A stretch of 64,000 nucleotides of DNA from Chlorogloeopsis fritschii. GTDB taxonomy: Bacteria > Cyanobacteriota > Cyanobacteriia > Cyanobacteriales > Nostocaceae. The translations under genes were made by a program, and so were the position numbers. Every line of letters starts with the position of its first letter. Within the stretch, counting starts at the first letter, position 1. Under the pieces are notes generated by a model. That model was not told the origin of the DNA. It did not search any database and saw nothing but the letters and a program-made list of their open reading frames with translations. Where the stretch lies: the NCBI RefSeq assembly GCF_043099315.1, contig NZ_CP170746.1; one strand, given 5' to 3'. This document shows positions 41,671 through 50,850 of the stretch, one piece after another.

Positions 41671-43929
41671 ATGACAATCAGTCCTCCGGAGCGAGAGGAA
41701 AAAAAGGCAAGAGTGATAGTCGATAACGATCCGGTGCCAACTTCGTTTGAAAGATGGGCAAAACCCGGTCACTTCGACAGAACCTTAGCCAGAGGTCCCA
41801 AAACCACCACATGGATTTGGAACCTTCATGCACTCGCCCACGATTTTGATACACATACAAGTGATTTAGAAGACATTTCCCGCAAGATATTTGCAGCCCA
41901 CTTTGGTCACTTAGCTGTAGTGACTTTGTGGTTGAGCGGGATGATTTTTCATGGCGCTCGTTTTTCAAACTACGAAGCTTGGTTGAGCGATCCGCTCAAC
42001 ATTAAGCCCAGCGCTCAAGTTGTTTGGCCAATTGTTGGTCAAGACATTTTGAACGGTGATGTCGGTGGTGGCTTCCACGGCATTCAAATTACTTCTGGCT
42101 TATTCCAAGTCTGGCGTGGCTGGGGTATTACTAACTCCTTCCAACTGTATTGCACAGCTATTGGTGGTCTGGTATTAGCTGGCTTGCTCCTGTTTGCTGG
42201 CTGGTTCCACTACCACAAGCGCGCTCCTAAACTGGAATGGTTCCAGAATGTGGAGTCGATGCTCAATCACCACCTGCAGGTATTGCTGGGTTGTGGTTCC
42301 TTAGGCTGGGCAGGACACATCATCCATGTTTCCGCACCAACCAACAAGTTGCTGGATGCAGGAGTTCCCCTAAGAGACATACCCCTGCCCCATGAGTTCA
42401 TCTTGAACAAAGACTTGTTGACCGAGCTGTATCCTAGCTTTGCCAGTGGTTTAGCACCTTTCTTTACATTGAACTGGGGTCAGTATGCTGACTTCCTCAC
42501 GTTCAAAGGTGGTTTAAACCCGGTAACAGGTGGCTTGTGGATGACTGACATTGCCCATCACCATTTGGCGATCGCGGTATTGTTCATCGTCGCTGGTCAT
42601 ATGTACCGTACCAACTGGGGTATTGGTCACAGCATCAAAGAGATCCTCGAAAACCACAAAGGCCCCTTCACTGGTGAAGGTCACAAGGGTCTCTACGAGA
42701 ACATGACCACCTCTTGGCACGCTCAATTGGCAACTAACCTTGCTTTCTTGGGTTCTTTGACCATCATCGTGGCACACCATATGTACGCGATGCCTCCGTA
42801 TCCGTACTTGGCAACCGATTACGCTACCCAACTCTGCATATTTACTCACCATATGTGGATTGGCGGTTTCCTAATTGTGGGTGGTGCTGCTCACGCTGCC
42901 ATCTTCATGGTGCGCGATTACGATCCTGTTGTTAACCAAAACAACGTTCTGGATCGGGTGATTCGTCACCGGGATGCAATCATCTCTCACCTCAACTGGG
43001 TTTGTATATTCCTTGGCTTCCACAGCTTTGGGCTTTACATCCACAACGACACAATGCGCGCCTTGGGCCGTCCCCAAGACATGTTCTCGGATTCGGCAAT
43101 TCAGTTGCAGCCTGTGTTTGCTCAGTGGGTACAAAACCTGCACACTGTAGCACCAGGAGCAACCGCACCAAACGCGCTTGAACCTGTTAGCTATGCCTTT
43201 GGCGGTGGTATCCTCGCTGTAGGCGGTAAAGTGGCAATGATGCCAATTGCGTTGGGTACGGCGGACTTCATGATCCACCATATTCACGCATTCCAAATTC
43301 ATGTCACAGTACTAATTCTCTTAAAAGGCTTCTTGTTTGCCCGCAGTTCTCGTCTGATTCCAGACAAGGCAAACTTGGGCTTCCGTTTCCCCTGCGACGG
43401 CCCTGGTCGTGGTGGTACCTGTCAGGTGTCTGGCTGGGATCACGTCTTCCTGGGATTGTTCTGGATGTACAACACCATTTCAATTGCAATTTTCCACTTT
43501 AGCTGGAAGATGCAATCCGATGTCTGGGGAACAGTAGACGCAGCTGGTAATGTGACTCATATCACTGGTGGCAACTTTGCCCAAAGTGCTATCACCATCA
43601 ATGGCTGGTTGCGTGACTTCCTGTGGGCACAAGCAGTACAGGTGATCAACTCTTACGGTAGTGCCCTGTCAGCTTACGGACTTATGTTCTTGGGCGCTCA
43701 CTTTGTTTGGGCATTCAGCTTAATGTTCCTGTTCAGTGGTCGTGGCTACTGGCAAGAATTAATTGAGTCCATCGTTTGGGCACATAATAAACTGAAAGTA
43801 GCACCTTCAATTCAGCCTCGCGCTCTGAGCATTATTCAGGGTCGTGCGGTTGGTGTAGCTCACTACCTTTTGGGAGGAATTGCCACGACATGGGCGTTCT
43901 TCCACGCACATATTCTCTCATTAGGCTAG
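41671..43929 (+). CDS. psaA: Photosystem I P700 apoprotein A1
   Basis: 752 residues, eleven membrane helices. With PsaB it forms the photosystem I core in thylakoids, binding P700, A0, A1 and the FX 4Fe-4S cluster. The FX Cys ligands lie in PCDGPGRGGTCQVSGWD (about 577-593). Many His-bearing helices (HFGHLAVVTLWLSG, HHLAIAVLFIVAGHMYRTNWG) bind chlorophyll. The start is the ATG of MTISPPEREEKKARV at 41671, preceded by GAGGAGGT at 8 nt. psaB follows after 172 bp, the normal order, probably in one transcript. Confidence 0.98.
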   Translation: MTISPPEREEKKARVIVDNDPVPTSFERWAKPGHFDRTLARGPKTTTWIWNLHALAHDFDTHTSDLEDISRKIFAAHFGHLAVVTLWLSGMIFHGARFSNYEAWLSDPLNIKPSAQVVWPIVGQDILNGDVGGGFHGIQITSGLFQVWRGWGITNSFQLYCTAIGGLVLAGLLLFAGWFHYHKRAPKLEWFQNVESMLNHHLQVLLGCGSLGWAGHIIHVSAPTNKLLDAGVPLRDIPLPHEFILNKDLLTELYPSFASGLAPFFTLNWGQYADFLTFKGGLNPVTGGLWMTDIAHHHLAIAVLFIVAGHMYRTNWGIGHSIKEILENHKGPFTGEGHKGLYENMTTSWHAQLATNLAFLGSLTIIVAHHMYAMPPYPYLATDYATQLCIFTHHMWIGGFLIVGGAAHAAIFMVRDYDPVVNQNNVLDRVIRHRDAIISHLNWVCIFLGFHSFGLYIHNDTMRALGRPQDMFSDSAIQLQPVFAQWVQNLHTVAPGATAPNALEPVSYAFGGGILAVGGKVAMMPIALGTADFMIHHIHAFQIHVTVLILLKGFLFARSSRLIPDKANLGFRFPCDGPGRGGTCQVSGWDHVFLGLFWMYNTISIAIFHFSWKMQSDVWGTVDAAGNVTHITGGNFAQSAITINGWLRDFLWAQAVQVINSYGSALSAYGLMFLGAHFVWAFSLMFLFSGRGYWQELIESIVWAHNKLKVAPSIQPRALSIIQGRAVGVAHYLLGGIATTWAFFHAHILSLG

Positions 43930-44101
43930 CAACCAGCATTTAGGAGCAATGAGTTATGAGTGATGGGCTATGAGTTGTTTGTAGCGGTTAACATCAACAG
44001 AACAACCACAAATTAACAACCACTAACTCAAAACTCCTAACTCAAAACTCCTTGAAAACATTGATACCTGATGGCTAAAAGTCAGAGGATTTCTCAAACC
44101 T

Positions 44102-46333
44102 ATGGCGACAAAATTTCCAAAATTTAGCCAGGATCTCGCGCAAGACCCGACGACACGTCGGATCTGGTATGCGATGGCTACAGGAAATGACTTTGAAAGC
44201 CATGATGGCATGACAGAAGAAAATCTTTACCAAAAGATTTTCGCTACTCACTTCGGTCATGTGGCAATCATTTTCCTGTGGGCATCCAGCCTCCTATTTC
44301 ACGTAGCCTGGCAAGGTAACTTTGAACAGTGGATTAAAGATCCTCTTCACATCCGTCCGATCGCTCATGCGATTTGGGACCCTCAATTTGGTAAGCCCGC
44401 AATCGAAGCTTTCACCCAAGGTGGAGCTAACTATCCGGTAAACATTGCTTACTCTGGTGTTTATCACTGGTGGTACACCATCGGTATGCGGACGAACAGC
44501 GACCTATACATGGGTTCTGTGTTCCTCCTCATCCTGGCATCAGTGTTCTTGTTTGCTGGTTGGTTGCACTTGCAACCCAAGTTCCGTCCTAGCCTCTCTT
44601 GGTTTAAGAGTGCAGAGCCTCGCCTCAATCACCACCTCGCAGGTTTGTTTGGTGTTAGCTCTCTGGCTTGGGCTGGTCACTTGATTCACGTTGCTATCCC
44701 CGAATCTCGCGGACAGCACGTAGGTTGGGATAACTTCTTGAGCACTCTGCCCCACCCGGCAGGCTTGCAACCCTTCTTTACTGGTAACTGGGGAGTTTAC
44801 GCTTCTAACCCCGATACTGCAAACCACGTATTTGGTACTTCCCAAGGTGCTGGTACAGCGATTTTGACCTTCTTAGGTGGCTTCCATCCTCAGACAGAAT
44901 CGCTGTGGCTGACCGATATGGCTCACCACCACTTGGCGATCGCTGTAATTTTCATCGTCGCCGGCCATATGTACCGGACTAATTTTGGAATTGGACACAG
45001 CATCAAAGAAATGCTGAACTCCAAATCTGGATTAGTACCTGGTAGCAAGAGTGAAGGTCAGTTCAACCTGCCTCACCAAGGTTTGTACGACACCTATAAC
45101 AACTCCCTACACTTCCAGTTGGGTATTCACCTAGCTGCTTTGGGAACTGTAACCTCCTTGGTAGCACAGCATATGTATGCTATGCCTCCTTATGCCTTCA
45201 TCGGTAAGGACTACACAACCCAAGCCGCTCTTTATACTCACCACCAATACATCGCTATTTTCTTGATGCTTGGTGCTTTTGCTCACGGTGCCATCTTCTG
45301 GGTTCGTGACTACAATCCCGAACAAAATAAGGGCAACGTACTAGAGCGCGTACTCAAGCATAAGGAAGCGATTATCTCTCACCTGAGCTGGGTATCCCTA
45401 TTCTTAGGCTTCCACACCTTAGGTCTGTACGTTCACAACGACGTAGTTGTTGCTTTCGGCACACCAGAGAAGCAAATCCTGATCGAACCTGTGTTTGCTC
45501 AGTTCATCCAAGCTTCTCACGGTAAAGTACTCTACGGACTAAACGTCCTGTTGTCTAACCCAGACAGCGTTGCTTACACAGCCTACCCCAACTACGGCAA
45601 CGTTTGGTTGCAAGGTTGGTTGGATGCAATTAACTCTGGTACTAACTCCCTGTTCTTAACTATCGGCCCTGGCGACTTCTTAGTACACCACGCCTTCGCA
45701 TTGGCTATCCACACCACCGTTCTCGTACTCGTGAAAGGTGCTTTGGATGCCCGTGGTTCTAAGCTAATGCCCGATAAAAAAGACTTCGGTTATGCCTTCC
45801 CTTGCGATGGCCCCGGTCGTGGCGGTACTTGCGACATCTCCGGTTGGGACGCTTTCTACCTAGCTACTTTCTGGGCATTAAACACAGTTGGTTGGGTAAC
45901 CTTCTACTGGCACTGGAAGCACCTGGGAATTTGGCAAGGCAACGTAGCTCAATTTAACGAATCCTCTACATACCTGATGGGCTGGTTCCGCGATTATCTC
46001 TGGGCTAACTCCGCTCAGTTAATTAACGGATACAACCCCTACGGCATGAACAACCTGTCTGTTTGGGCTTGGATGTTCCTGTTCGGACACCTAGTTTGGG
46101 CAACTGGCTTCATGTTCCTGATCTCCTGGAGAGGTTACTGGCAAGAGTTGATTGAAACTCTTGTTTGGGCACACGAGCGTACTCCACTAGCAAACCTAGT
46201 TCGCTGGAAGGACAAGCCCGTTGCTCTGTCTATCGTTCAAGCTCGTTTGGTTGGTTTAACTCACTTCACTGTGGGCTATGTTCTAACTTACGCAGCATTC
46301 CTAATTGCCTCGACGGCTGGTAAGTTCGGTTAA
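44102..46333 (+). CDS. psaB: Photosystem I P700 apoprotein A2
   Basis: 743 residues. Partner of PsaA in the photosystem I core. It shares the FX motif PCDGPGRGGTCDISGWD (about 559-575) and the chlorophyll-helix HHLAIAVIFIVAGHMYRTNFG. N-terminus MATKFPKFSQDLAQDPTTRRIWY is canonical; the ATG is at 44102. The intergenic gap (43930-44101) contains the direct repeat AACTCAAAACTCCT twice but no obvious terminator. A strong terminator follows the gene. Confidence 0.98.
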   Translation: MATKFPKFSQDLAQDPTTRRIWYAMATGNDFESHDGMTEENLYQKIFATHFGHVAIIFLWASSLLFHVAWQGNFEQWIKDPLHIRPIAHAIWDPQFGKPAIEAFTQGGANYPVNIAYSGVYHWWYTIGMRTNSDLYMGSVFLLILASVFLFAGWLHLQPKFRPSLSWFKSAEPRLNHHLAGLFGVSSLAWAGHLIHVAIPESRGQHVGWDNFLSTLPHPAGLQPFFTGNWGVYASNPDTANHVFGTSQGAGTAILTFLGGFHPQTESLWLTDMAHHHLAIAVIFIVAGHMYRTNFGIGHSIKEMLNSKSGLVPGSKSEGQFNLPHQGLYDTYNNSLHFQLGIHLAALGTVTSLVAQHMYAMPPYAFIGKDYTTQAALYTHHQYIAIFLMLGAFAHGAIFWVRDYNPEQNKGNVLERVLKHKEAIISHLSWVSLFLGFHTLGLYVHNDVVVAFGTPEKQILIEPVFAQFIQASHGKVLYGLNVLLSNPDSVAYTAYPNYGNVWLQGWLDAINSGTNSLFLTIGPGDFLVHHAFALAIHTTVLVLVKGALDARGSKLMPDKKDFGYAFPCDGPGRGGTCDISGWDAFYLATFWALNTVGWVTFYWHWKHLGIWQGNVAQFNESSTYLMGWFRDYLWANSAQLINGYNPYGMNNLSVWAWMFLFGHLVWATGFMFLISWRGYWQELIETLVWAHERTPLANLVRWKDKPVALSIVQARLVGLTHFTVGYVLTYAAFLIASTAGKFG

Positions 46334-46365
46334 TTCGGCTGCTAGTTTTGTAGGTAATTAATTGA

Positions 46366-46395
46366 AATCCCCTGCCAGTGGCGGGGGATTTTTTA
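46366..46395 (+). terminator. psaAB terminator
   Basis: AATCCCCTGCC-AGT-GGCGGGGGATT followed by TTTTT: a GC-rich stem with a T-tract, 32 bp after the psaB stop. Confidence 0.88.
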
Positions 46396-46429
46396 TGGTG
46401 GGGCAAGATGTCCACCTCAAAAGCAGGCA

Positions 46430-46834
46430 CTATGGCATCTTGGCAATCTTAGGCAAATCCGGGTTCATGTAATCCCACGGTTGAGCACTGGCTGTATAAA
46501 TATCCATAGTCGGTCGGAACCAGCTTGGATCGTCAAGACTCCCAGCCATAATGCCCATAAATTCAGGAATTGGAGGCTTGCTAAATAATCGAGAACCGCA
46601 GTTTGGGCAAAAGCCTCGACCAACAATGTTGCCGCTATCACCAATCACCTCATAGTATTTCACCTCTCCGGTGATAGTGACTGCACTCTGGGGCACAAGA
46701 AGCCCGGACGCATAAGCAGTTCCCGTCGCACGTTGACAATCGCGACAGTGGCAATTTCCCATCGCAATGGGTTCAGCCGAACATTCGTAGCGGACTGCTC
46801 CGCATAGACAACCGCCAGTAAATTTGATCGTCAT
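46430..46834 (-). CDS. GFA/CENP-V-family zinc protein
   Basis: 134 residues from the ATG at 46834 (GGAGAGG about 8 nt upstream). GFA-like fold with the zinc Cys set GGCLCGAVRYEC (about 7-18), NCHCRDCQRATG (about 27-38) and GFCPNCGSRLF (about 82-92). The family was named after a glutathione-dependent formaldehyde-activating enzyme, but catalytic activity of most members is unproven. The class III alcohol dehydrogenase at 21285 would be a functional partner if formaldehyde is the substrate, but it is 24 kb away. A decayed AraC regulator lies just upstream on the same strand. Confidence 0.85.
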   Translation of the reverse strand: MTIKFTGGCLCGAVRYECSAEPIAMGNCHCRDCQRATGTAYASGLLVPQSAVTITGEVKYYEVIGDSGNIVGRGFCPNCGSRLFSKPPIPEFMGIMAGSLDDPSWFRPTMDIYTASAQPWDYMNPDLPKIAKMP

Positions 46835-46983
46835 AAGAAAACCTCTCCTTGGAATTTTCACTTCTTGGACGCGGGTGCAGCTCAATTCCAGTGGCTAGCA
46901 ACCAAAATATGGTGCTTGCAGCACTTCTGACTTCCAAAATAGCGATCGCACAAAATTTTTTCTTACAAATTCTTGCTTTTTTT

Positions 46984-47163
46984 TTACGGGTTTATGCGAT
47001 GCTCTCGAAAAATCTTAGGTGTGACTCCAAGTAGGCGCTTAAAATGACTAGTGAAATGTCATTGATTAGCAAAGCCGACTTTATAAGTAATATCCGCAAT
47101 TGACAAGTCAGTTTTAAGCAGGAGTTCGCGAGCCTGCTCGATTCGGCACTTGAGATGACAAAT
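46984..47163 (-). pseudogene. Decayed AraC-family regulator (DNA-binding end only)
   Basis: In one minus-strand frame, from about 47163, one reads CHLKCRIEQARELLLKTDLSIADITYKVGFANQ, then a TGA, then HFTSHFKRLLGVTPKIFREHRINP and a stop. That is the double helix-turn-helix of AraC/XylS proteins with an internal stop where the family has Ser (NQSHF). Only about 60 residues of the C-terminal domain remain; the sensing domain is gone. It probably regulated an adjacent gene once. Confidence 0.8.
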
Positions 47164-47292
47164 TGATGAGGTGAGTATCCCGTTGACTGTTTGAATAAAA
47201 ATAATGAACACTAAACTTGTTAAATCCCTGATCCAATTTATTCTATACCTCTCTAATAAATAGCGATCGCCATTCATTAAATAGTCAAAGTT

Positions 47293-47571
47293 ATGCAAAA
47301 CTGGCAAGAACACATCAGCATCAATCCCAAAATATGTCATGGAAAACCGTGCATCAAGGGTACACGCATCATGTTATCAGTCATCCTTGATAATCTTGTT
47401 GAAGGACTAACTTTTGAAGAGATTATTCAGGAGTACCCACCATTGACTTTTGAAGATATTAGAGCTGCTATTGCTTATGCAGCCCAATTAACTAGAGAAG
47501 AAGAATTATTGCCGTTTCAGTTGAATAATCAAAAGAATTGTTTTGTGGGATGGGTGTCTCACCCGTCCTAG
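47293..47571 (+). CDS. Orphan DUF433 protein with repeat-derived C-terminus
   Basis: 92 residues. Residues 1-75 are a good DUF433 domain (EHISINPKICHGKPCIKGTRIMLSVILDNL, then EIIQEYPPLTFEDIRAAIAYA). Usually a DUF5615 toxin gene overlaps the end; here none is present. Instead the last 12 residues (KNCFVGWVSHPS) are read from a REP-like palindrome (GGGATGGGTGTCTCACCCGTCC, about 47548-47569). The partner gene was probably lost when repeats moved in. The start is the ATG at 47293. Confidence 0.78.
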   Translation: MQNWQEHISINPKICHGKPCIKGTRIMLSVILDNLVEGLTFEEIIQEYPPLTFEDIRAAIAYAAQLTREEELLPFQLNNQKNCFVGWVSHPS

Positions 47572-47671
47572 ATTAAAAACAGGTAAAATTTCTACAATCT
47601 TAAGTAAAGATATTAAACTTTCTCTTTTTAGAATTTAAATTTTCTCTTTTTGGAATGGGAAAAATAAATAA

Positions 47672-47698
47672 AGGGGCGGGCAAGATGCCCACCCCACA
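47672..47698. repeat. REP palindrome, upstream side of the RAYT gene
   Basis: AGGGGCGGGCAAGATGCCCACCCC is the inverse of the palindromes on the other side of the transposase gene (GGGGTGGGCATCTTGCCCGCCCC). A head-to-head pair around a RAYT is the expected arrangement. Confidence 0.8.
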
Positions 47699-47728
47699 AG
47701 ATAAATAACAATTACCTTCCTGTCCCAT

Positions 47729-48196
47729 ATGCAAGAGCCAAAGTTTAAAATTACCCAAAGAACCTTACCTCATTGGGAATTAGATGGAGCAGTTTATTTT
47801 CTTACTTTTAATACTTGGGAAAAGTTAGAACTTACCCCAGAAGCTAGGCAAGTAGTATTTGATGCTTGTCTATTTTTTAATAACAAGAGATATAACATTT
47901 ATATCTTTGTTGTAATGGCAGACCATGTCCATATACTAATTCAGCCTTGGTTCAAATTAGATAATGAATTTTGGTCACTTAGTAGCATTATGAAAAGTAT
48001 CAAAGGTTATAGTGCTAAAAAAATTCCTAAGTTAATGAAACATACAGGTACAATCTGGCAAGATGAGCGATACGATCGCATTATTAGAAATGAAGAAGAG
48101 TTTCAGACATATTGGGATTACATTAGGCAAAATCCTGTCAAAGCTGCTCTTTCAAAAACTCCTGAAGATTATCCCTTTTTCTGGCAAGCTTCTTAA
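47729..48196 (+). CDS. REP-associated tyrosine transposase (RAYT)
   Basis: 155 residues, IS200/Y1-like family. The HUH motif is ADHVHILIQP (about residues 67-76), the YIRQNPVKAAL block (about 132-142) is typical of REP-associated transposases, and FLTFNTWEKLEL is the N-terminal strand. The catalytic Tyr is expected near this C-terminal block. These single-copy enzymes mobilise REP/BIME palindromes. Flanking REPs occur on both sides, and the last four codons plus stop are part of the 127-bp unit repeated downstream. Start ATG 47729. Confidence 0.85.
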   Translation: MQEPKFKITQRTLPHWELDGAVYFLTFNTWEKLELTPEARQVVFDACLFFNNKRYNIYIFVVMADHVHILIQPWFKLDNEFWSLSSIMKSIKGYSAKKIPKLMKHTGTIWQDERYDRIIRNEEEFQTYWDYIRQNPVKAALSKTPEDYPFFWQAS

Positions 48197-48501
48197 CAAG
48201 AATTTTGTAGAAACATTTCTTGTGGGGTGGGCATCTTGCCCGCCCCTTTAAAAAATACGTACACTATAAACTAGTTTAAAATAGCAAAAAATAGCAAGCC
48301 TATATTATTGGCAAGCTTCTTAACAAGAATTTTGTAGAAACATCTCTTGTGAGGTGGGCATCTTGCCCGCCCCTTTAAAAAATACGTACACTATAAACTA
48401 GTTTAAAATAGCAAAAAATAGCAAGCCTATATTATTGGCAAGCTTCTTAACAAGAATTTTGTAGAAACATCTCTTGTGGGGTGGGCATCTTGCCCGCCCC
48501 T
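48183..48501. repeat. 127-bp tandem repeat, three starts, each with a REP palindrome
   Basis: The unit GGCAAGCTTCTTAACAAGAAT...GTTTAAAATAGCAAAAAATAGCAAGCCTATATTATT begins at 48183, 48310 and 48437, exactly 127 bp apart; the third copy is incomplete. Each holds a palindrome GGGGTGGGCATCTTGCCCGCCCC (48220-48247, 48347-48374, 48474-48501). The first unit starts inside the RAYT 3' end. Confidence 0.93.
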
Positions 48502-48554
48502 TCAAAGTGTATATAAACTATAAACTAGTTCTTTATTCTCAAACAACATAACCC

Positions 48555-49463
48555 TTGAAATCCAAACAAATAACTTTACAGCAATCTATAAATTTGATTC
48601 CCTATTACACTCAAAACTACGGTGCAATATATCTTGGTGATACCCAAGAACTAATTAAATGTATTGAAGACAGCAGTATTAATTTAATTCTTACTTCCCC
48701 TCCATTTGCGCTCACCCGTAAAAAAGAATACGGTAACGAAAGTGCAGAAAAATATATTGAATGGTTTCTACCTTTTGCCTACGAATTTAAAAGAGTACTT
48801 GCAGATGATGGTTCATTTGTGCTTGATTTAGGTGGTGCTTACCTACCCGGAAATCCTGTGCGGAGTATCTACCAATATGAGCTTTTAGTGAGGTTGTGTA
48901 AAGAAATTGGTTTTTTTCTAGCTCAAGAATTTTATCACTACAATCCGGCAAGACTACCTACCCCAGCTGAGTGGGTGACAATTAGGCGTATTCGCGTGAA
49001 AGACTCAGTAAATGTTGTTTGGTGGTTATCGAAAACTCCTCACCCCAAAGCCGACAATAGAAAAGTCTTAAAACCATACAGTGAGAGTATGAAGCAATTA
49101 CTGAAAAATGGCTATAAAGCCAAAATGCGTCCTAGCGGGCATGATATTTCCGAGCAATTCCAAAAAGATAATAAGGGCGCAATTCCACCTAATTTGCTAG
49201 AAATTGCTAATACTGAATCAAATAGCGCCTACTTACGTTGCTGTAAATTAAAGGGAATACAACCGCATCCCGCACGTTTTCCTCAAGGTTTTGCAGAGTT
49301 TTTTATCAAATTTTTGACTGATGAAGGCGATACTGTTTTAGATCCATTTGCGGGTTCCAATACTACTGGTTTTGTTGCAGAAACCTTGCAAAGACAATGG
49401 ATTTCATTTGAAATTAATGAGGATTATGTAATTGGCAGTCGTTGTAGATTTGTAGATGAGTAG
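48555..49463 (+). CDS. Solitary DNA methyltransferase, PvuII-like (N4-cytosine)
   Basis: 302 residues, beta-class order. Catalytic motif IV is TSPPFALTRKKEYGN (SPPF at residues 48-51, the N4-cytosine type), with FVLDLGGAY, and the SAM motif I DPFAGSNTTGFVAE near the C-terminus (about 267-280). The blocks RKKEYGN, RPSGHDIS..F.KDNKGAIPPNLL and HPARFP closely recall M.PvuII, which methylates CAGCTG; that target is predicted from memory. No restriction gene is adjacent. The start is a TTG at 48555 with no clear ribosome binding site, directly after the REP array, whose insertion may have replaced its promoter. Confidence 0.85.
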   Translation: MKSKQITLQQSINLIPYYTQNYGAIYLGDTQELIKCIEDSSINLILTSPPFALTRKKEYGNESAEKYIEWFLPFAYEFKRVLADDGSFVLDLGGAYLPGNPVRSIYQYELLVRLCKEIGFFLAQEFYHYNPARLPTPAEWVTIRRIRVKDSVNVVWWLSKTPHPKADNRKVLKPYSESMKQLLKNGYKAKMRPSGHDISEQFQKDNKGAIPPNLLEIANTESNSAYLRCCKLKGIQPHPARFPQGFAEFFIKFLTDEGDTVLDPFAGSNTTGFVAETLQRQWISFEINEDYVIGSRCRFVDE

Positions 49464-49728
49464 CAGTTTCCTGTAAGAGTAGAACGCACAAAATCATCCT
49501 ATGGTTAAATCTAAGGATGAAGATAGTATAAAAAATCAAATGAAATTTATACTACTAGGAAAAAACATTAAAGATACTGTAAAAACGAATCTCCTAAGCT
49601 AGCTAATTACACCGATACAGTGTAAATACTGTAAAAGGTAATTATTTAGCTGATTCAAGAAATTTCCTGCAATCAGCCGAGAAACGCTGTCATTGGACAA
49701 AATAGTAGCAATAGGAGAAACTTACAAG

Positions 49729-50757
49729 ATGAGGAACGTTTATTTGTTGGCAGCAGGCTTAATTGCAGGATTAGCTGTTCCAGTCACAACGTTGCCACAG
49801 CCGTTGATTTTCGAGCAAAAAAGTAATCAACTACAGTTGAGTACAAACGAGAGTTCGCAGGCAGTAGCAGGTGAAACAGTAGCTTCATCGGTGGAAACTC
49901 CCTCACCAGATTTTAGCAACCAGAAATTGCCCATATCAGTTGAATCCTCTGTTCAGTCAATATACCAACCTACTCGGAGATTTTTATCTGGCAGTCAACT
50001 TTACTACCATAGATTAGCTGCTCTGAAAGCTGGTCAAATTTATACACGCTTAAGCGAAGATGAATTACAGTCCTTATCGCAGTCTGGGAAAAAGTCCCAA
50101 CTCACTTATGAAGACTGGAAAAGCCTATTGGCAATGGAAGCCAGAGCAATGGTGAAAGGACAAGGCGCAAATCGTCTAAATGTCTTAGTTGGTGATTCTT
50201 TAAGTATGTGGTTCCCCAATGAAAAGCTACCTAGCGGAAAATTATGGTTAAATCAGGGGATATCTGGTGATACTTCTAGTGGCATCCTCAACAGATTGTC
50301 TGCTTTTGCCGCAACCAAACCAGAGGTAATTTACGTGATGGCTGGAATTAATGATTTGCGTAAGGGTGTGAACGATCAGACAATTTTACGCAATTATCGT
50401 TTAATTCTTCGGCGCTTACGCCAAAATCATCCAGGTAGCTTAATTCTTGTTCAATCAATATTGCCAACTCGGCTTACTTCGATTTCTAATAGCCGAATTC
50501 GTCGTATTAATAGTCAGCTAGCTTTAATCGCTCGACAAGAAAAAGCCAGTTATCTGAATTTACATGATTGGTTTGCTGACTTTCAAGGCAATTTGCGATC
50601 AGAACTGACTACAGATGGGTTACATCTAAGTAAAAATGGATATGAAGTTTGGCAAGTCGTGCTAGAGCAGATGGAATCTCACTTTGCGATTGGAAAAGTA
50701 GGGCAAGAGTCTTTAGGGCAGGCTACGCGATCGCAACAGCAACAACAGCAACAATAA
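49729..50757 (+). CDS. SGNH/GDSL-family hydrolase, exported
   Basis: 342 residues from the ATG at 49729 (TAGGAG upstream; the TTG at 49693 is an alternative). Residues 1-22 are a signal peptide or anchor. A variable linker (about 23-90) precedes the SGNH core: VLVGDSLSMWF (Ser nucleophile), GISGDTSSG (Gly), VMAGINDLRKG (Asn) and DGLHLSKNGYEVW (Asp/His). Family enzymes are esterases or acyl/acetyl hydrolases acting on lipids or cell-wall glycans. The tail ends in poly-Gln from CAGCAACAA repeats. Confidence 0.85.
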   Translation: MRNVYLLAAGLIAGLAVPVTTLPQPLIFEQKSNQLQLSTNESSQAVAGETVASSVETPSPDFSNQKLPISVESSVQSIYQPTRRFLSGSQLYYHRLAALKAGQIYTRLSEDELQSLSQSGKKSQLTYEDWKSLLAMEARAMVKGQGANRLNVLVGDSLSMWFPNEKLPSGKLWLNQGISGDTSSGILNRLSAFAATKPEVIYVMAGINDLRKGVNDQTILRNYRLILRRLRQNHPGSLILVQSILPTRLTSISNSRIRRINSQLALIARQEKASYLNLHDWFADFQGNLRSELTTDGLHLSKNGYEVWQVVLEQMESHFAIGKVGQESLGQATRSQQQQQQQ

Positions 50758-50850
50758 ATTTAGAAATAAATTATAGTTTATTACTTTTTGTAAAGTTTAA
50801 TAGGTTAGTCAGATTTTATTTTTTGAATAAAAAATTATTAGCTGGTTTCG

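Noticed and set aside
47059..47340. Full 93-codon frame at the AraC remnant as a gene
   Set aside because: Only the last part resembles AraC; the N-terminal part overlaps spacer and the DUF433 start and looks like chance.
49464..49728. Search for a restriction endonuclease next to the methyltransferase
   Set aside because: Only about 265 bp of spacer follow before the SGNH gene, and upstream is the REP array; no nuclease gene present.
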